Source: Bacteroidota bacterium
GTDB lineage: Bacteria > Bacteroidota > Bacteroidia > Flavobacteriales > Flavobacteriaceae
Assembly (NCBI GenBank): GCA_018335575.1
Contig: JAGXRT010000050.1
Location: 1 to 40,810, forward strand
Length of the DNA: 40,810 bases
Direction: 5' to 3'
A model generated the notes under the pieces. The model was not told where the DNA came from. It did not search any database and was given only the letters and a program-made list of their open reading frames with translations. This document shows, one piece after another, positions 22,780-32,157 of this stretch. Every line of letters begins with the position of its first letter. Positions within the stretch are counted from its first letter, which is position 1. Position numbers and translations under genes: made by a program.

Positions 22780-24453
22780 TTAATTTTTAAATAAGTCTAA
22801 TACTTTATCAATAAAATCGGTTTTCATTTCATCTGTTGCTCCAGTAATTGCATTAGCTGTTTCAGCTTTAGATTGGATCATTTCAAACAATTGCTCATCA
22901 ATAGTATTTTGTCCTAAGAAGTAGGTACACATCACATTGTTTTTTTGCCCTATACGGTGCGCTCTGTCCTCACATTGTACACAATCGGCATAAGTCCATG
23001 GATATTCAATAAAAGCAACCCTAGAACTCGCTGTTAGCGTAATACCCACTCCTGCAGCTTTAATATTACACACTATTAGTTTTACATCTGGATTTCTTTG
23101 GAAAGCATCGATATTAAGCTGCTTTACATCCATATTATCTCTACCGGTTAAGGTAACCGCATGTGGAAACTCTTTTAAAACAGCATCAACAATAGCGTGT
23201 AAGCTGCAGAACACAATTAGTTTTTCTCCTGAGTCTAAAACCTCATTGATAAACTCTTTTACTTCAGCTAATTTTCCTAAGGCAGAAATGCGTTTTAGTT
23301 CACCCATTTTTACCATGATCTCACCTCTAAGTTTTTTAAGGATTTCTTTATCGGAACACCCTTGCTCTTCCAAATATTTTACAAACTGATTTTTAGCTTT
23401 GTTGTAATCTGTTCTAGTAGTGATATCACATAGAATAGTTTGGCGTTGTTTTTCCGGAAGATCCTTTGCAACGTCTTTTTTCTCTCTTCTAAAAAAACAA
23501 TATTTGTTTAATAAGAAATTAAGTTCTTTTAAATTAGAAGCACCATATCCACCCTCGCAATATCTCATTTTAAACCCTTTTGCGCCTCCAAATTCATTTA
23601 ACCTTCCCATGATGGCTAATTGAGAGAATAAATCGATTGGTTTGTTTACAACAGGTGTACCGGTTAATAAAATGCGCCACTCTTTACCCATGGCAATTCT
23701 TAAAGCTAATTTGGTTTGTTGTGTTTTAGTGTCTTTACATCGGTGCGATTCATCGATAATAACCGATTTAAACAAACCTGCTCTTTCATTCAATTTAATA
23801 TCCATTGAATTACGCATTCTGCCTTTAGGTGGCATATAATCAACAAAGAACTTTTTTAAGCTTTCATAGTTTACAATAAACACATCTGCCAATCCCATTT
23901 CATAGAATCGGTGCCAGGTACTTTTATTTTTATCATCTAAAATAATGGCTTTTTTACCAGCCCACTGGTTCCACTCGCGTTGCCAGTTTATTTTGGTAGA
24001 GGAAGGACAAACAACCAAACAAGGAAATGTTTTTTCACCTTGCAAATTACCACCATGTAACGTACCAATGGCCTGTAAGGTTTTTCCAAGACCTTGTTCA
24101 TCACCATTGATAAAACGTTTCAAAAGTAATCCCTGCGCAACACCTTTACTTTGATACGGTCTAAAACCAAATCCGTTTGGATGGTGTAATGGCAATTCAA
24201 AATCTAAGGTTGGTAATTCGGGCAAATCTGTAATTTCTACGGCATTGTGTTTTTCTACCACTATTAATTCAGCTCTATGGGTTTTTACCAAATCCAACAC
24301 TTCATTTGAAACATGTATTGGAGCAATCCACAGTTTTTTAACCGGATCAAAACGTCTGCTAGACAATGCTTGAATAGCTGTTAAATTTCTAGTTCTAAAA
24401 TTATTGAACCCTATACGTATGTGAAATTCTCTTGGATACTGAATTATTTGCAT
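22780..24453 (-). CDS. SNF2-family DNA helicase/translocase
   Basis: 557 residues. An N-terminal ~90-residue segment (FHIRIGFNNFRTRNLTAI) precedes the ATPase: Walker A GLGKT at 121-125, DESH at 234-237, LLTGTP at 262-267, and motif VI CEDRAHRIGQ near residue 508. The N-terminal part and ATPase resemble the SMARCAL1/HARP type. SNF2 phage proteins are usually ATP-driven DNA translocases in replication or recombination. It follows the ParB-type gene by 3 bases and precedes the small 51-codon protein. Confidence 0.9.
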   Translation of the reverse strand: MQIIQYPREFHIRIGFNNFRTRNLTAIQALSSRRFDPVKKLWIAPIHVSNEVLDLVKTHRAELIVVEKHNAVEITDLPELPTLDFELPLHHPNGFGFRPYQSKGVAQGLLLKRFINGDEQGLGKTLQAIGTLHGGNLQGEKTFPCLVVCPSSTKINWQREWNQWAGKKAIILDDKNKSTWHRFYEMGLADVFIVNYESLKKFFVDYMPPKGRMRNSMDIKLNERAGLFKSVIIDESHRCKDTKTQQTKLALRIAMGKEWRILLTGTPVVNKPIDLFSQLAIMGRLNEFGGAKGFKMRYCEGGYGASNLKELNFLLNKYCFFRREKKDVAKDLPEKQRQTILCDITTRTDYNKAKNQFVKYLEEQGCSDKEILKKLRGEIMVKMGELKRISALGKLAEVKEFINEVLDSGEKLIVFCSLHAIVDAVLKEFPHAVTLTGRDNMDVKQLNIDAFQRNPDVKLIVCNIKAAGVGITLTASSRVAFIEYPWTYADCVQCEDRAHRIGQKNNVMCTYFLGQNTIDEQLFEMIQSKAETANAITGATDEMKTDFIDKVLDLFKN

Positions 24454-24456
24454 AAA

Positions 24457-26055
24457 CTACTTAGATTTAGGAGTTTTTTTAGTCTTTGTAGTTTTCTCAT
24501 CAATTACTTCTAATTGCGATTTCAACGCATCAATTCTTTGAGTTGAGCGTTCAATACGTTTGTCTGCAATTTCCTGCTGCGCAGCTTCAATTGATTTAAT
24601 ATCCTCTGAATAATACTCTTCTAAAATTTGTTTGTAAGCTGCAGCACTAGAATTATTTTCGTGTGAGCCATAATTCACATTTAGTTTGTGACTAATAAAA
24701 TGTCTGATAGTTAAATTCACTAATTGATCTGGAATTGCTTCAGTAAGTATTTTATTAATGTTTAAATGTTTTACAAAATCCAATTCATTGTGTAGTTGAT
24801 AACATTCAGAATGAAGCGCCACAATTAAAGCTACTTTTTCATTGTTTGATAATGGTGCATCATTGTTTTTAAAAGTTGATTTGTCAATAGTTCGAATAGC
24901 TGCCCAAACTTTCTCTGCATCCAATTCCAAAGCTCTTTTAGCTCTTTCTTCAATTTTAGAAATATCTTCTTTTATTGTTTCGTTTTTTACTATTTCTGGA
25001 GTAATACCTGGTATTTCTTTAGATTCATTCTTTACCCATATATTTTCATATTTTCCTATATCATGACCAGATACACAAAATCCTTTTGCAGCTGTAAATC
25101 CTTTTGACGAATAACCTCTATAATCATCATACTGTTTTAATATTTTTATATTAAATTCCTTGCAAATATTGATGATTACTTCATCGGGTTTTGAATGACT
25201 CGATATTATAAACACATCCTCATTTTCATTGATTATTCTCGCAACTTCTTTATGGGTATGCGTTTTTAATTTATTGTTATAACAGGTTTCATCAAAACAA
25301 TTATCTTCCTCTTGAAATTCAGCAAATAACATTGGATTTGCTTTTGATCTTTTAGGACAAACAACACATGCACAAACACCATTTACCAATAAATCATCTG
25401 CTAAATCAAAGGGAGCATCTGATAAGTTTTGAGATTCTTCTTTAATAAACTCTTTAATACTTTGTAAAGTACCATAATCCGGTTCATCGGTTTCTCTCCA
25501 TGGTTTAGCAGAACTGTATATTTGTTCTTGTTTATCAGCTTCACACTTTGCAATTAAAGTGGCATGGCTAATACCTAAATAACCCGCTTTAAAATGATTT
25601 CTAATAGGTTCTATTAGATCAACTAGTTTTAATCTTCCGGTAACAAAAACTTCACTTTTAGATAATTTAACAGCTATATCAGCAATGGTATAGTTACCAC
25701 TATCTACCATTTTTTTAAAGGCATCTGCTTCATCTAGTGGATGCACATCTTTGCGCTCTAAATTTTCTATTATTTGAATTTCAAAAGCTTCTTCATCTGT
25801 AAGCTCTCTAATATTAGCAGGAATTGTAGTTTGTTTAGCTAAAAGAGAAGCTCTAAACCTACGTTCACCACAAACCAATTCAAAGTTTTTGCCTTTTGGA
25901 CGTACTAATATTGGTTGCAATATTCCTTTTTGATTAATACTATCACTTAATTCTTTTAAGCTTTTCTCATCAATATCTTTTCTTGGATTGGTTTTAGACA
26001 ATTCAATACTATTGATCTCTAAAATCTGTAATTTATTTTCAATTATGTTCTCCAT
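24457..26055 (-). CDS. ParB/RepB/Spo0J-family protein with a cysteine-rich insert
   Basis: 532 residues. The ParB nuclease domain (NPRKDIDEKSLKELSDSI, then CGERRFRA at 62-69) is followed by an HTH (SKSEVFVTGRLKLVDLIEP near 132-150). At 228-258 five cysteines (CACVVC, then CFDETC) make a probable metal site, a known feature of ParB-like proteins in mobile elements. The C-terminal part is helical and Lys/Glu-rich. Could act in regulation, nicking or plasmid-like maintenance; with an SNF2 partner, a role in DNA replication control is plausible. Confidence 0.88.
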   Translation of the reverse strand: MENIIENKLQILEINSIELSKTNPRKDIDEKSLKELSDSINQKGILQPILVRPKGKNFELVCGERRFRASLLAKQTTIPANIRELTDEEAFEIQIIENLERKDVHPLDEADAFKKMVDSGNYTIADIAVKLSKSEVFVTGRLKLVDLIEPIRNHFKAGYLGISHATLIAKCEADKQEQIYSSAKPWRETDEPDYGTLQSIKEFIKEESQNLSDAPFDLADDLLVNGVCACVVCPKRSKANPMLFAEFQEEDNCFDETCYNNKLKTHTHKEVARIINENEDVFIISSHSKPDEVIINICKEFNIKILKQYDDYRGYSSKGFTAAKGFCVSGHDIGKYENIWVKNESKEIPGITPEIVKNETIKEDISKIEERAKRALELDAEKVWAAIRTIDKSTFKNNDAPLSNNEKVALIVALHSECYQLHNELDFVKHLNINKILTEAIPDQLVNLTIRHFISHKLNVNYGSHENNSSAAAYKQILEEYYSEDIKSIEAAQQEIADKRIERSTQRIDALKSQLEVIDEKTTKTKKTPKSK

Positions 26056-26119
26056 TTTTTAAGGGAATTATTTAGTTTTTCAATTATTAAATTGCAACTT
26101 CTTAGTTGCTTATCTATTT

Positions 26120-26743
26120 TTATGATTCAACAGACGAACTTACCTCGATGGTAATTCCTTGCTCTTTTAAATTGGATACCATTTTTTTAACTTTTCCAGT
26201 TGGAGAATGATCTTCTTCTTCCTCTAAATCCTCATCAAAATCAAATGAAGTTTGTTTTGGAAGTGGTGCGTGTTTACCTTGTGAGTATTGATATACCTCT
26301 TCACGCAATGCTTCAATGCTTTCTATCAATTCCTCAATAAATTTGTATTCTTCGTCATCCCAACGAATAAAAGGAGTGCTCAATCCGATTGATTTTCCTG
26401 TAGATAAATAACGGCTTCCAGAAATAACGACTCCTTCAGAATTGGTAGAACCGGTTATTTTAAATTCAGATACTTTGTAGTTTTTAAAGTAGCAATCATC
26501 ATAATTAATATCATTAATTCCTTCATAAATGGCGTTTTTAATGGTATCGTTAATTGGTTCTTGCTCGCACAATAAAATGAGGTGAGGAATCAAATTTACA
26601 TAAGCCGTTTGGCAATCTTCATGAATTGGTAAATCTGATTTTTTAGTTACTGTTTCGGTACATTCTTCTTTTTTTTCTTCAAAAGAATACTGCAGAAATA
26701 ATCCGCCTTGTACTTTTCCTGATTTAATGGTAATTACTGACAT
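26120..26743 (-). CDS. Hypothetical protein, 207 aa
   Basis: A beta-rich N-terminal part (SVITIKSGKVQGGLFLQ), a long middle, and a very acidic stretch near 160-180 (DFDEDLEEEEDHSPT). Unrecognised. Lies between the OB-fold candidate and the ParB-type gene in the replication operon, so probably belongs to DNA metabolism. Confidence 0.65.
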   Translation of the reverse strand: MSVITIKSGKVQGGLFLQYSFEEKKEECTETVTKKSDLPIHEDCQTAYVNLIPHLILLCEQEPINDTIKNAIYEGINDINYDDCYFKNYKVSEFKITGSTNSEGVVISGSRYLSTGKSIGLSTPFIRWDDEEYKFIEELIESIEALREEVYQYSQGKHAPLPKQTSFDFDEDLEEEEDHSPTGKVKKMVSNLKEQGITIEVSSSVES

Positions 26744-26761
26744 ATATTATAGATTTATTGG

Positions 26762-27016
26762 TTAAATTTTTGTGATACTGATTCCTGGTAAGTTGTTAAA
26801 TGCAACACCTGTTTTTTGTGAAGTTTTTCCGTCATACGTATGCTCTATAATAACTTCTTCTTCCGGTTCAAAAGCATCACTCACTTTTTTCATGGCTCCT
26901 CTAAACTCTATAAAAACCAAACCACCTTCAGTTGTTTTTAAGGTTAACCTATTTTTAAAATGAACACCTTGAGACAGATCTTCTATTTTCTTAATTTTTC
27001 CTGTTACAACTCCCAT
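26762..27016 (-). CDS. Small beta-rich protein, OB-fold candidate
   Basis: 84 residues (GVVTGKIKKIEDLSQGVHF, then VFIEFRGAMKKVSDAFEP). Strand spacing and length would suit a small OB-fold, and the place in the replication block suggests a nucleic-acid-binding role. I cannot name a family. 3 bases separate it from the upstream 113-codon gene. Confidence 0.55.
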   Translation of the reverse strand: MGVVTGKIKKIEDLSQGVHFKNRLTLKTTEGGLVFIEFRGAMKKVSDAFEPEEEVIIEHTYDGKTSQKTGVAFNNLPGISITKI

Positions 27017-27019
27017 TTC

Positions 27020-27361
27020 TTAATTATTTACTGTTAGATAATGTATGGTTTCATCACTTTTAGATTTTCTTTTTTCGAAGAAGTCTTTAAATTCCGGACA
27101 TTCTCTTTCCAACAATCGCACATACATTGGTGTGTAGTTATTGTTGTATTTAAAGCCGTCATCTTTTACCTCACCCCCCATTTTAAAGCGCATCACCTGA
27201 AACAAGCCACGTGCTGAAAAATGTTTGTGTCCTATTTGTTTAGCATCAAATGCTAACTGTTTAAACCGTTGGTAAACTGTTGGATATTTTTGATGGTATT
27301 CCATAAATTTTCCAACATCGCTTGAATTCATTGTTTCAAATAAATCTAGTTGAGCTTTCAT
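27020..27361 (-). CDS. Conserved phage protein, 113 aa
   Basis: The stretch YQRFKQLAFDAKQIGHKH, then FKYNNNYTPMYVRLL and ECPEFKDFF matches a type often seen in Bacteroidota phages and plasmids (conserved FKxNNNxxPxYxR). Function unknown; a DNA-binding winged helix would fit. ATGA overlap with the 146-codon gene. Confidence 0.7.
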   Translation of the reverse strand: MKAQLDLFETMNSSDVGKFMEYHQKYPTVYQRFKQLAFDAKQIGHKHFSARGLFQVMRFKMGGEVKDDGFKYNNNYTPMYVRLLERECPEFKDFFEKRKSKSDETIHYLTVNN

Positions 27362-27798
27362 AAATATTGTTTATTATTGGTTAATTCAATTTCTATTTGT
27401 TGCATAATCGTTAAGTCGCTGGGTTCTGGTAAATAGATACCAGCTTCTTTGCTTGCGTAATCTCTAAATCTGTTGATAGCCAGTGTTAATTCATCTTTAG
27501 TAACATCAGCCAAACTTTTATATTCAGTTCTAATTTCACCTGTTTTTCTATTGATAAATTCATATTCAAAGATTTCAGGATTCACTAATTTTTTAAAGTA
27601 TTCTAGTTTGATATATTCTACTGTTTCTCCATATTCCAAGGCAAACCATCCCATTATTAAATGCACGTATTTAAGCTGCGGATAGGTTTTAGAAACCTGT
27701 TTCTGTTTTAATTCAAATACCTTCTTTTTTTCTATGAAGTATTTTAATTTGTCAACAGATCGTTGTACATCGATTTCGTTTATTGGATTGTAGATCAT
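27358..27798 (-). CDS. Conserved phage protein, 146 aa
   Basis: Contains GWFALEYGETVEYIKLEYFK, then FINRKTGEIRTEYKS and FRDYASKEAGIYLPEPSD. This pattern is common in flavobacterial and Bacteroides prophages beside replication genes; function not known to me. Coupled to both neighbours by overlaps (TAATG upstream, ATGA downstream). Confidence 0.72.
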   Translation of the reverse strand: MIYNPINEIDVQRSVDKLKYFIEKKKVFELKQKQVSKTYPQLKYVHLIMGWFALEYGETVEYIKLEYFKKLVNPEIFEYEFINRKTGEIRTEYKSLADVTKDELTLAINRFRDYASKEAGIYLPEPSDLTIMQQIEIELTNNKQYL

Positions 27799-27980
27799 TA
27801 GTATAGTATTATTGCTGTGTAATCAATCCATTGATTGCAGATACTCCCATCATTATAATTCTCACGCATCAGAGTAATTGTAAATGATATACTTTGAATA
27901 TTCTTATTGCTTAAATTCCACTCGTTAATCTTATTTTCTAAGTCTTGATGTGAAATACTTGATGTTATAATTTTTACCAT
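27798..27980 (-). CDS. Hypothetical protein, 60 aa
   Basis: MVKIITSSISHQDLENKI at the start. The stop overlaps the start of the next gene by one base (TAATG), which argues that it is a real translated gene. No family recognised. Confidence 0.6.
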   Translation of the reverse strand: MVKIITSSISHQDLENKINEWNLSNKNIQSISFTITLMRENYNDGSICNQWIDYTAIILY

Positions 27981-28003
27981 TTATTTATTTATTTTTTGTT
28001 TTT

Positions 28004-28036
28004 AAAAAACCACCCTCTCCTCATAAAAAAGGGTGG
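28004..28036 (-). terminator. Rho-independent terminator downstream of the SSB-like gene
   Basis: CCACCCT and AGGGTGG arms with a 13-base loop and six T on the minus strand, 57 bases past the stop at 28093. It would end or attenuate the early transcript before the 60-codon gene and the replication block. Confidence 0.8.
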
Positions 28037-28092
28037 AAATTGCTATGAAAAAAAGAATGAAAGTTTATCCGCCCACTTCCAAGGATAGTTTA

Positions 28093-28446
28093 CTAAAACG
28101 GTAAATCATCATCTTCACCAATGGCCTCTGCTAATGGAGCTTCATTGCTTTGTGGAACCCAAACAGTTGAGTTCCCTAAAATTGGCATTGCCATGCGCTC
28201 AGCTTCACTCATTTGCTCATACAATTCTTTAGGTAAATTCTGTTTAACTAAATGAGTGTTTTGCCCTTCAATTGGATTTTTTAATTGTATATGATATAAA
28301 TCTAAATACAATCCTTTTTCGCCTCTGTAAAGGTTGTTAGCATCAATAGGGATGATTAAGCAATCTATTTCTCCAGATTGTCCTTTTAATAGTTTTCTGG
28401 TGTGCTTTAAGGAAGCTAAATTTAATTTGGTGCTGAAATTTGACAT
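28093..28446 (-). CDS. Small protein with SSB-like acidic C-terminal tip
   Basis: 117 residues. The C-terminus reads IGEDDDLPF, very close to the acidic D-D-D-(I/L)-P-F tip through which single-stranded DNA-binding proteins recruit partner proteins. The body (IDCLIIPIDANNLYRG, then LYLDLYHIQLKNP) is compatible with a small OB-like fold. Adjacent to RecT and MBL genes. Best read as a phage ssDNA-binding protein or an SSB mimic; not verified by fold. Confidence 0.7.
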   Translation of the reverse strand: MSNFSTKLNLASLKHTRKLLKGQSGEIDCLIIPIDANNLYRGEKGLYLDLYHIQLKNPIEGQNTHLVKQNLPKELYEQMSEAERMAMPILGNSTVWVPQSNEAPLAEAIGEDDDLPF

Positions 28447-28464
28447 CGTTCTTATTTTTTTTAG

Positions 28465-29202
28465 TTAAAAAGGTGTTTTATTAAAATTGATACTTGTGCC
28501 GTTACTGGCTACGGTAACTGTTTTTCCTGTGGTATTTTCTACAGCTGCTTTAAATGCTATCTCATCACTATTACTATCGCTTAAATGAATTAATACGATG
28601 TTGTTTACTTTAGATAAATCGTTTGCAGATAAAGTGGTGAGGCAATTTTCTAAACTCATGTGCGATTTTAAGATTCTATTTCTTAAAAATTCTGGTGATG
28701 CTCCTGCATTCATTTTAGCATCAATTATTTTTTTAGAATAATTAGCTTCAATTAAAATATTATTGATATTGTTAAAAGTGTAGGCACAGTAAAAAGTATC
28801 GGTTAAAAAAAGCAAATTACCACATTCTTTGTGCTTAATTATAAATCCGAAAGGTTCAGCAGCATCATGTTGAACATCAAAAGGCATTACTTTAAAATTG
28901 CCAATTGCCAAAGCAATTTTATTCTGCATCGGTATAGCGCGATGATTATTGATTTGCAATGCCTTAAATGTTCCGTTAGAAGAATATACATTAATCCCTA
29001 ATTTTGTTAGTTCATTAATGCTTTTGGCGTGATCCATATGTTCGTGTGAAACGATACAACCAGCTACTTTGGAGGAATTGAAATTTATAGCTTGTTTTAT
29101 TGCCTGAACATTTACACCACATTCGATAATAAGAGCTTCCTCATTGTTCTCTAAAATGTAACAATTACCTTTACTTCCTGTGCCTATAACTTTTAACTCC
29201 AT
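28465..29202 (-). CDS. MBL-fold metallo-hydrolase (possible phage nuclease)
   Basis: 245 residues. HEHMDH at 53-58 is the H-x-H-x-D-H metal motif, GTGSKGNCYILE is the usual opening of the YycJ-like group, and FLTDTFYC gives the later Asp. Family members in this context are often nucleases. Lying between RecT and the SSB-like gene, it may supply the 5' exonuclease partner of the annealing protein, which is inference. One base from RecT. Confidence 0.85.
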   Translation of the reverse strand: MELKVIGTGSKGNCYILENNEEALIIECGVNVQAIKQAINFNSSKVAGCIVSHEHMDHAKSINELTKLGINVYSSNGTFKALQINNHRAIPMQNKIALAIGNFKVMPFDVQHDAAEPFGFIIKHKECGNLLFLTDTFYCAYTFNNINNILIEANYSKKIIDAKMNAGASPEFLRNRILKSHMSLENCLTTLSANDLSKVNNIVLIHLSDSNSDEIAFKAAVENTTGKTVTVASNGTSINFNKTPF

Positions 29203-29203
29203 A

Positions 29204-30076
29204 TTAAAATCCTGGTCCTGATGTTGCTACTGGTTGCTCTTCTTCATTTTCGATTTCCTCTACTTCAACATCATAGGATGCTATTTCATTTTCAATTACA
29301 TCTTCTGAATCGATATCTAAGGTTTCTTTGTTAGCGTTTTGCGTTACCTCATTTTCTACATAAGCTGCAGTAGTGTCAATGATTTCAATTTCATCAAATA
29401 GATCGCTATCATCTGAGCTTCCTATTTTGGTTTTAAGCAATCTTGAAACCACTGTTTTCTTAGCCATTTCATCAGGAAATTTTTGATGTGCCGGTGAGTT
29501 TCCTTTTGCTTTTCCCATTTCCCAGGCAGTTCTTATTTGTTCCATGTTCATAACCTCTGCATCTGTTGTTCCATCATTAAAAATGGCAATAGCATAAGCG
29601 CCTTTCACTTTTTGCGGATTGATGTTTTCAAAATTCTGATCGTGCTTAGTAATGTTTTTTCTTCCTGTTTGAAAATCAAAAGCATATTCAAAAACATCAT
29701 TCTCATAAATAGCAATTGCAACTACTTCTTTTATTCCTGCAACTCTTTTACCTACAGCCATTGTACCCATGTAACTGCGCTGCATTACTAATTTATTGCC
29801 ATATACGATGTAATAACATTGCTTTTTGGATGGTGACAAACCTTGTAAAACAGTATCTAACAATGCGTTTGCAACACTTTCTTTAGTGCAAACCTCTAAA
29901 GCTGGTCGCTTATTTAAGTCAACAGTTTCCTGTAATATTAGAAAAGCACTTCTCAAAGCATTTTCTGCACTATAATTATCAGGGAGTTTTAATCCTCCTT
30001 CACTTGAAAATTGTGCTACTTTAGCTAATACTGTTCCAACAGTATCTTCAGTAAATTTTTTAATTTGTGTACTCAT
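29204..30076 (-). CDS. recT: RecT-family single-strand annealing protein
   Basis: 290 residues. SVANALLDTVLQGLSPSK, then YIVYGNKLVMQRSYMGTM and GYAIAI-type (KGAYAIAIFNDG) blocks, and FPDEMAKKTVVSRLLK are conserved RecT features. The C-terminal ~70 residues are very acidic and look like an added tail. Anneals complementary ssDNA in phage recombination. It lies downstream of the SbcC-like ATPase and just before the MBL hydrolase. Confidence 0.92.
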   Translation of the reverse strand: MSTQIKKFTEDTVGTVLAKVAQFSSEGGLKLPDNYSAENALRSAFLILQETVDLNKRPALEVCTKESVANALLDTVLQGLSPSKKQCYYIVYGNKLVMQRSYMGTMAVGKRVAGIKEVVAIAIYENDVFEYAFDFQTGRKNITKHDQNFENINPQKVKGAYAIAIFNDGTTDAEVMNMEQIRTAWEMGKAKGNSPAHQKFPDEMAKKTVVSRLLKTKIGSSDDSDLFDEIEIIDTTAAYVENEVTQNANKETLDIDSEDVIENEIASYDVEVEEIENEEEQPVATSGPGF

Positions 30077-30103
30077 TTTGAAATATTTAATTATTAATAA
30101 TGA

Positions 30104-32116
30104 TTATGCTACTCTTAATTTCTTATCAGGTTTTGAAACAATCAAATTCACTATTTGCGATTTACATTCAATAATATCTACAATGCTCTCGCGATTGTCT
30201 ATAAATATTGGAGCTGTAATTTTGTAGTATTCGCAAAGGGTATTGATGATATCTAATCCTGCGTTTATTTTGGATGCTGTGTTGGCATCAGAAAAAGGAA
30301 CACCATCAATTAACGTATGGCAACATTCAACCTCAGCACCATTGATTTGTGTTTCAAATAATTTGAATTTTACAAAGTTGAATTTCTCGTTGATTAAGGA
30401 TTCTAAGGTGTCAATTTTCTTTTTGATGAACAATTCAATTGTGTATTGCTCTTTTTCTAAATCAGAGATTTGTTGAGCCAAGGTAGTTTCTTGATTTTGT
30501 AACTCTTCTATACGTTTGATGGAAGCTTTAATTTGATCTTCAATTGCCAAACCTCTATTAATTTCAGCTATTTCGCTTTCAATACTTGCTTTAGCAGCTT
30601 TTAAATCATCTACATTGATGGTTTCTTGTTGTTGTAAAGCTGTTTCCTTCTCTGAAAGCTCGGTTTTAAGCTTTTTATAATCGCTATTTTTAGCCAATTC
30701 ATTTGCAACTAAAACAGTTTCATCTTGAGGTTCACTGCTTTTTGGGGCATTTTCTAAATGCTTAATTTTCTCCTCAATGTTTAGAATGTCAAGCAAAATA
30801 GTTTTTACGCTAGTATTGCCGTTTTCGATTCTAATTTCAAGGCTATTAATTTCATTTTCTACAGCTGATTTTTGCTCTGTTAATGATTTACCTTCTGCAC
30901 TAATTTTAGAAAGGTTTTCATTTTTTGTTTTAATGAAATTGGCTTTTAACTCCTCTTTTTTAGCTTCTACATCGGAAGCTTCAAAATCTCTTTTACATGT
31001 TGGGCATGCAAAGTTTGCCTCATCAAAATTGAGTTCTTTTTCATTTTCAAGACCCCATTCCGTTCTTTTATAAGCAATGCCGGTTGTGAAATTATTGAGC
31101 TGCTCATTTAAACCTTTTAATTTTAAACCTAAGGTGGTTAATCCATTTTCATAGGTTTGCAACTCAGCTTTTTTAGCAGATAATTCATTGTTTAAATCAT
31201 TTACACCAGAGGTTTCAGACTTCATTGATCTACTTACTGCTTGCTTAGTTTCAAACTCGATGTTTTGAAGCTTTGATTTTAGTTCAAACACTTCATTAGC
31301 AACGGCATTTCTTTTGCTTAGAATAGCATCAAATGCTTTTGTTTTATCATCAATTTGCGCCTGTACATCGTTTAAAGAGTTTATTAAAACTTCTTTTTCT
31401 TTTTTCAATGCATCAAAATCTAAAGCTTCAGGAGTATTTCTAGTAACTTCATCTACTCTGGTAGGAATTGATTTAATAGCATCGTTTAATAATTTGCGTT
31501 GCGCTGCTAATTGTTTCTTATACTCATCTAAACTTTTGTTAGTTAGTTTAGCCATTAACTCGGTAAACATTTGGTCGTTTCCTGCTATTTCTGCATCGCT
31601 TACATTCCCAACTAATTCAATTAAAGCACTTCTTTTATCCTGCCATTTCAATGAATTAAATGCCAATGGATTGGTAATCATTTTAAAAACTGATTCATCT
31701 AAAATGCTTGCTATTTTCTCATGGAACTCTTTTTGTTGTTTTGGCACCTCATTCCAGAAATATTCGGTTACATTCCCGGAGAATTCAGCATCTAACGAAC
31801 CTCTTTTCTTAACCCAATTTTCTTTTAGAATTCTTCTAATAACAATTTCCTCGCCTTTTACATCAATAACAGCAGAAACCTCGTGTTCTATTTGAGGAAT
31901 CACCTTATTATCTTTATCGAGTGTTTTAATTTCGAAGTCTTTTCTGTCGGTACTGTCTTTACCAAAAAGTAACCAGGTAAATCCGTCAAAAATTGTTGTC
32001 TTTCCAATACCATTCTCACCAAAAATATTAGTAACATGGTTAAAATTGATTGTTAGATTTCTTATCCCTTTAAAGTTTTTAAGGGTAATTTGTTTAATGG
32101 CAATTGAATTTTCCAT
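30104..32116 (-). CDS. SbcC/Rad50-like AAA ATPase with zinc-hook motif
   Basis: 670 residues. Walker A GENGIGKTT at 33-41, long coiled coil on both sides of CPTC (371-374), and a C-terminal Walker B-like IFIDNRES. This head-coil-hook-coil-head order is that of SbcC/Rad50 and RecF-like proteins. The usual Walker B Asp-Glu is replaced by Asp-Asn. No SbcD-type nuclease gene follows, but the MBL hydrolase could be its partner. Expected to hold or process DNA ends during recombination. Confidence 0.85.
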   Translation of the reverse strand: MENSIAIKQITLKNFKGIRNLTINFNHVTNIFGENGIGKTTIFDGFTWLLFGKDSTDRKDFEIKTLDKDNKVIPQIEHEVSAVIDVKGEEIVIRRILKENWVKKRGSLDAEFSGNVTEYFWNEVPKQQKEFHEKIASILDESVFKMITNPLAFNSLKWQDKRSALIELVGNVSDAEIAGNDQMFTELMAKLTNKSLDEYKKQLAAQRKLLNDAIKSIPTRVDEVTRNTPEALDFDALKKEKEVLINSLNDVQAQIDDKTKAFDAILSKRNAVANEVFELKSKLQNIEFETKQAVSRSMKSETSGVNDLNNELSAKKAELQTYENGLTTLGLKLKGLNEQLNNFTTGIAYKRTEWGLENEKELNFDEANFACPTCKRDFEASDVEAKKEELKANFIKTKNENLSKISAEGKSLTEQKSAVENEINSLEIRIENGNTSVKTILLDILNIEEKIKHLENAPKSSEPQDETVLVANELAKNSDYKKLKTELSEKETALQQQETINVDDLKAAKASIESEIAEINRGLAIEDQIKASIKRIEELQNQETTLAQQISDLEKEQYTIELFIKKKIDTLESLINEKFNFVKFKLFETQINGAEVECCHTLIDGVPFSDANTASKINAGLDIINTLCEYYKITAPIFIDNRESIVDIIECKSQIVNLIVSKPDKKLRVA

Positions 32117-32157
32117 ATCTTTGAATTGTAATTAATAATTAAACTTCTGTTTAGTTT

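Noticed and set aside
26070-26119. GCAACT/AGTTGC hairpin as terminator before the ParB-type gene
   Set aside because: Short stem without a clear T tract on the minus strand; the flanking genes appear to be one operon.
31314-31895. 193-codon plus-strand frame opposite the SbcC-like gene
   Set aside because: Antisense shadow of a lysine/glutamate-rich coiled coil; the minus-strand gene has clear motifs.
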